DNA of 64,000 bases from Monarcha castaneiventris obscurior (taxonomy: Eukaryota; Chordata; Aves; Passeriformes; Monarchidae), in assembly GCA_026261815.1 (NCBI GenBank), contig JAMPIT010000174.1, positions 11,966,001 through 12,030,000 of the forward strand, read 5' to 3'. The first letter of the stretch is position 1, and the number at the start of each line of letters is the position of its first letter. The position numbers and the translations under genes are program-made. Positions 61,072 to 64,000 of this stretch are shown here, one piece after another. The notes beneath the pieces were generated by a model. That model ran no database searches. It was not told where the DNA came from and saw only the letters and a list, made by a program, of their open reading frames with translations.

Positions 61072-63339
61072 GAAACACTTTTTAGAGGAGATACAGTATC
61101 ACTGGGACTATTGATAATCAGAAAATTGAAGGTGTTTTTTAACCGTGTTGAGAAGGGCACAGAGCTGTACTACTCCTACTGAATGTACTCCTGGAGTGTG
61201 CTCATGCAGATGGATTTTTGCACAGCTCCTGCTGCTAAAAGAGGCAGAAGAGACTCAGATTTGTTTTTCTAAAGGATGACTATAGAAAGCAACTCACCTG
61301 TGTCATCAAATTTGAATCTGAACACCTAAATGAGATCACCAGTTTTGCCCAGTACAGAGATACATTGATTTATCCACATCCAGCATCTACCCAGAGCTTG
61401 TTCTGGTTCTTTCATCCAACTGCCTTCTAGAGAAGTTGGTGGGAATGGCTGCAATCTCAGATCTCCCCCCAACATGAGACTCATCAGGATTTACTGGGCT
61501 GTTAACCTGATATATGTTGATATGTTGACCTTTAATTCACAATTGAAATAAAAACCTTAAAATTTAGCAATTTTAAGGCACATCACCAATAGACCAGTTC
61601 AGTGCCCTAGAGTGAGTGCAGATCTCAAAATGGCCATCACTGCCAAGTCTCTTTTTAGAAAGACTGTGCTGCAGTGATCTGGTTGGGATCGGGTTCCTAT
61701 CCCACACTGCTTGTTTTGAGAGCCATGAACTTCATTCCTAAAACTGTACTATATGCAGCAGAGCAACTTCTCTGGTCTCCAGCAGAAACAGTGAACAAAG
61801 AACTCTGAGTTCTCCCCTTATTTTTGATCTTACATGCACTATAAAGAGTCACGGACTGAAGGAACTGCAGCAAAGCATGGCTTCTAATCTACACTCCCAG
61901 TTATTACATTTTTTTGGTGTGGATAGTAAGGCTGACCAAGTTAAAACCCATAAACGAGCCCATGGTTAACCATGTAATACACACTTATCCTAAGTCTGGT
62001 TACTGGACTAACTTGTATCCTGACTTCCTGAAGCATACGGTGGCTAGAGCTCACACCAACATGTTTACTGATGCAAGTCTTCCTGCTCCAGGTCATATTC
62101 TCTACAGTGTCAGGAAGCCTTCAAAATGTGCAGTCAGACCAGGAGAATGTTCTCTGGTGCTTCATCTTTCCTACTCACTTTTTCCACTCTAACCTTGAAA
62201 CTTGTCCTCTGGCTACTTTTACCACCTTTTCAACCTAAACAGAAAAAAAAATCTCATCCATAGCGCTGATTTTTAATGAAGACAATTACCTAATCCTATG
62301 GTGTATGGGAGGGAGAGAGAATGAGAACTATTTCCTAGAATGACTTCAAATAATTTCATTTAGGCCACTTGATGGGAAGATTATATTATTTCTGGTTGTC
62401 TCCACCCACCATCTTCATGACCTTTCTCACATCCAGAGAAACTGTTAAGCACATTCTCTAATTGCTACTTGGTCTTTGATTTCTGAACCAAATGCTTCTC
62501 TTACTTTGTATAAAGATACAGGGAACAGTTATCAGACAGGCTGAACTGAATTAACTGGTTCAAATACATTAATATCTTCTGGTCAAGTATTCAGTGGGGC
62601 CTTTGGCTTCCTGACCTGTAAGCATTTCAGATTAGTGACAGGATAAAAGTCAAGTAATAACAATAAGACAGAATCATTTATTTTGTGATTTCAGAAAATC
62701 TACGTTTCTTCCAAGAAAAAAAAAGAACAGTTTGTAACAAAAAATGTATAGTGAAAAAGCTTGTAAGATTGCAATGAGAAAAACAACTTAAAATTCATAC
62801 TCAATCTCTCAAATATGGATCTACAGACTTAAGGGAGAAAAAAAACCTTGTAAATTGAGTTTGTGTGCCATTCTGTTCACAGTATTATGCCACCGTCACC
62901 ATAGTTTCTGAGCACTTCCTAGCACTGTGTTAGGTGACATTAGCATTTGTCACACATGGAATTTATCACTGTGAAATTATTTATTACTATTCTTAGCAAT
63001 GAAGATAATGGGAATGGGGGTGGGAGGACGTATTGAGTGAGAAATGAGACTTGCATATATGGACATGTTTTGTTCCTGCAAGGGTCGGAGTTGTTCATGC
63101 CTCTGTAAGCCATGGTGGGAAAGTGTGGAACTCAGTCCACACTACAGCCTGCATGATAGGACGTATCAGCTGGTTAATGTTGTTCAAATATAGAAATGCA
63201 TATTTTAAATGCAAGAGATCCTTTCACAGGAAAAAAAAAGACCAAAAATAACCCATCGAAAGAACAAGAAAAATGACATACACAAAAAAATCGCCTCACT
63301 GTTTTCACTCATAAGGTTGTTTAAATATGACCTTGCAAA

Positions 63340-63620
63340 TTCATGGAAATGCAGACCTGGAGGAGACTTGTTAGTCTATTCATTGTAGTCTCTTTCAATG
63401 TCAGGCAAATGTACTATATAACAACACATAAAATGTTACCTGAGTTCCTCTTAAAACCATCTAGGCTGCCTCAGTGACTACTTCTATTGGGCAGCTTTTT
63501 CTAATTTCATTCCCACCATAGTTTAAGATTTCTAATTTGAAGACTAAATAAATTCATATGCAGTTCACACTTTTTTTTCTTAAATTTCCTTTGTTTAAAT
63601 AGCTCTCTTCTTAATGGAGA
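63340..63620 (-). mobile_element. Possible very old CR1 3'-end remnant
   Basis: The plus strand shows weakly CR1-like phrases in the right order: ATGCAGACCTGGAGGAGAC, then ATTGGGCAGCTTTTTCTAAT, then AGTTTAAGATTTCTAATTTG. This resembles the reverse complement of old CR1 3' ends, but divergence is high. Confidence 0.3.
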
Positions 63621-64000
63621 TTTTTTGTATTTGTAGCATCCATCACCTCCTTTCTCCAATAAGATCTTAGATTTATTTAATGAAATAATCCTAGGTGCAA
63701 GGATGGTGGATTCTGTCAGCCTGTTTCCACATCTGCTTACCTGTATTTTATTCCATGCAGTATATCTGGATTAAGAATATGTAGGAGGTGAACTGGAAAA
63801 TGGGAAACTAGGAAGGCATTTAGGGACAAGAGAGTGGCACATCACAGGGGGCCATCAGTGGCTATGTATAGGTAGGAAAAGGGTTTGGTGTGGTTGATCA
63901 AAGACTAATTATAGGTTCAAGGATCAGAATATGTACACACTCAATTCTCAGCAAGAGTAATTAATTTCTAACATTTTGACACATTCAACACATTTTATTA

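Larger units (their letters stand above)
45638..64000 (-). other. SEMA3A: Large upstream SEMA3A intron (probably intron 6), continues past window end
   Basis: At least 18.4 kb upstream of the first exon found. I looked on the minus strand for the preceding exon, expected to encode the conserved segment with DFMGRDFAIFRTLG and HDSRWLN, and for earlier exons, and found none. The stretch instead holds a CR1 relic, a (TG)n tract, tandem and inverted repeats, and the (AAAAG)n array. A small exon missed by eye remains possible. Confidence 0.7.

Noticed and set aside
60614..61160. Minus-strand open frames of 154-158 codons made of repeated FLFFS
   Set aside because: They are translations of the (AAAAG)n microsatellite, not a membrane protein.

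Overview
The window is vertebrate nuclear DNA: AT-rich, intron-dominated, with GT-AG introns and scattered retrotransposon relics. It most likely comes from a passerine bird. The evidence is several avian CR1 LINE fragments plus a short element at about 18306-18440 that joins a tRNA-Ile-derived head to a CR1-type tail, the architecture of the songbird SINE TguSINE1. The species cannot be named from sequence alone.

One protein-coding gene is recognisable. It is the 3' two-thirds of SEMA3A (semaphorin-3A, chick collapsin-1), on the minus strand. Eleven coding exons were assembled by eye, all with GT donors and AG acceptors and all phase-compatible. In transcription order they are 45637-45495, 44387-44273, 44175-44106, 43056-42912, 37117-36898, 31856-31765, 29035-28994, 23490-23333, 19260-19193, 13433-13291 and 11800-11345 (TGA stop at 11347-11345). 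Together they encode 549 residues plus one split codon. That corresponds to about residues 223-772 of a 772-residue protein: the C-terminal part of the sema propeller, the PSI domain, the furin-site linker, the Ig-like domain and the basic tail with the dimer cysteine. The first ~222 residues were not found and should lie beyond base 64000.

Layout: 1 to about 8.2 kb is the 3' flank, with a CR1 fragment at 488-716. About 8.2-11.3 kb is the likely 3' UTR, whose end is uncertain. From 11.3 to 45.6 kb lie the eleven exons and their introns. From 45.6 to 64.0 kb is one large upstream intron containing an old CR1 reverse-transcriptase relic, a (TG)n tract, several perfect inverted repeats and a ~310-bp (AAAAG)n array. 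No second gene, RNA gene, CRISPR array, virus or operon-like system is supported.

I found no previously undescribed biological system. The observations most worth checking are the long (AAAAG)n array, which would be a (CUUUU)n pyrimidine tract in the SEMA3A pre-mRNA, the perfect 15-bp hairpin at 53921-53958, the furin site split by an intron, and the junction codon in the linker that reads Asn.
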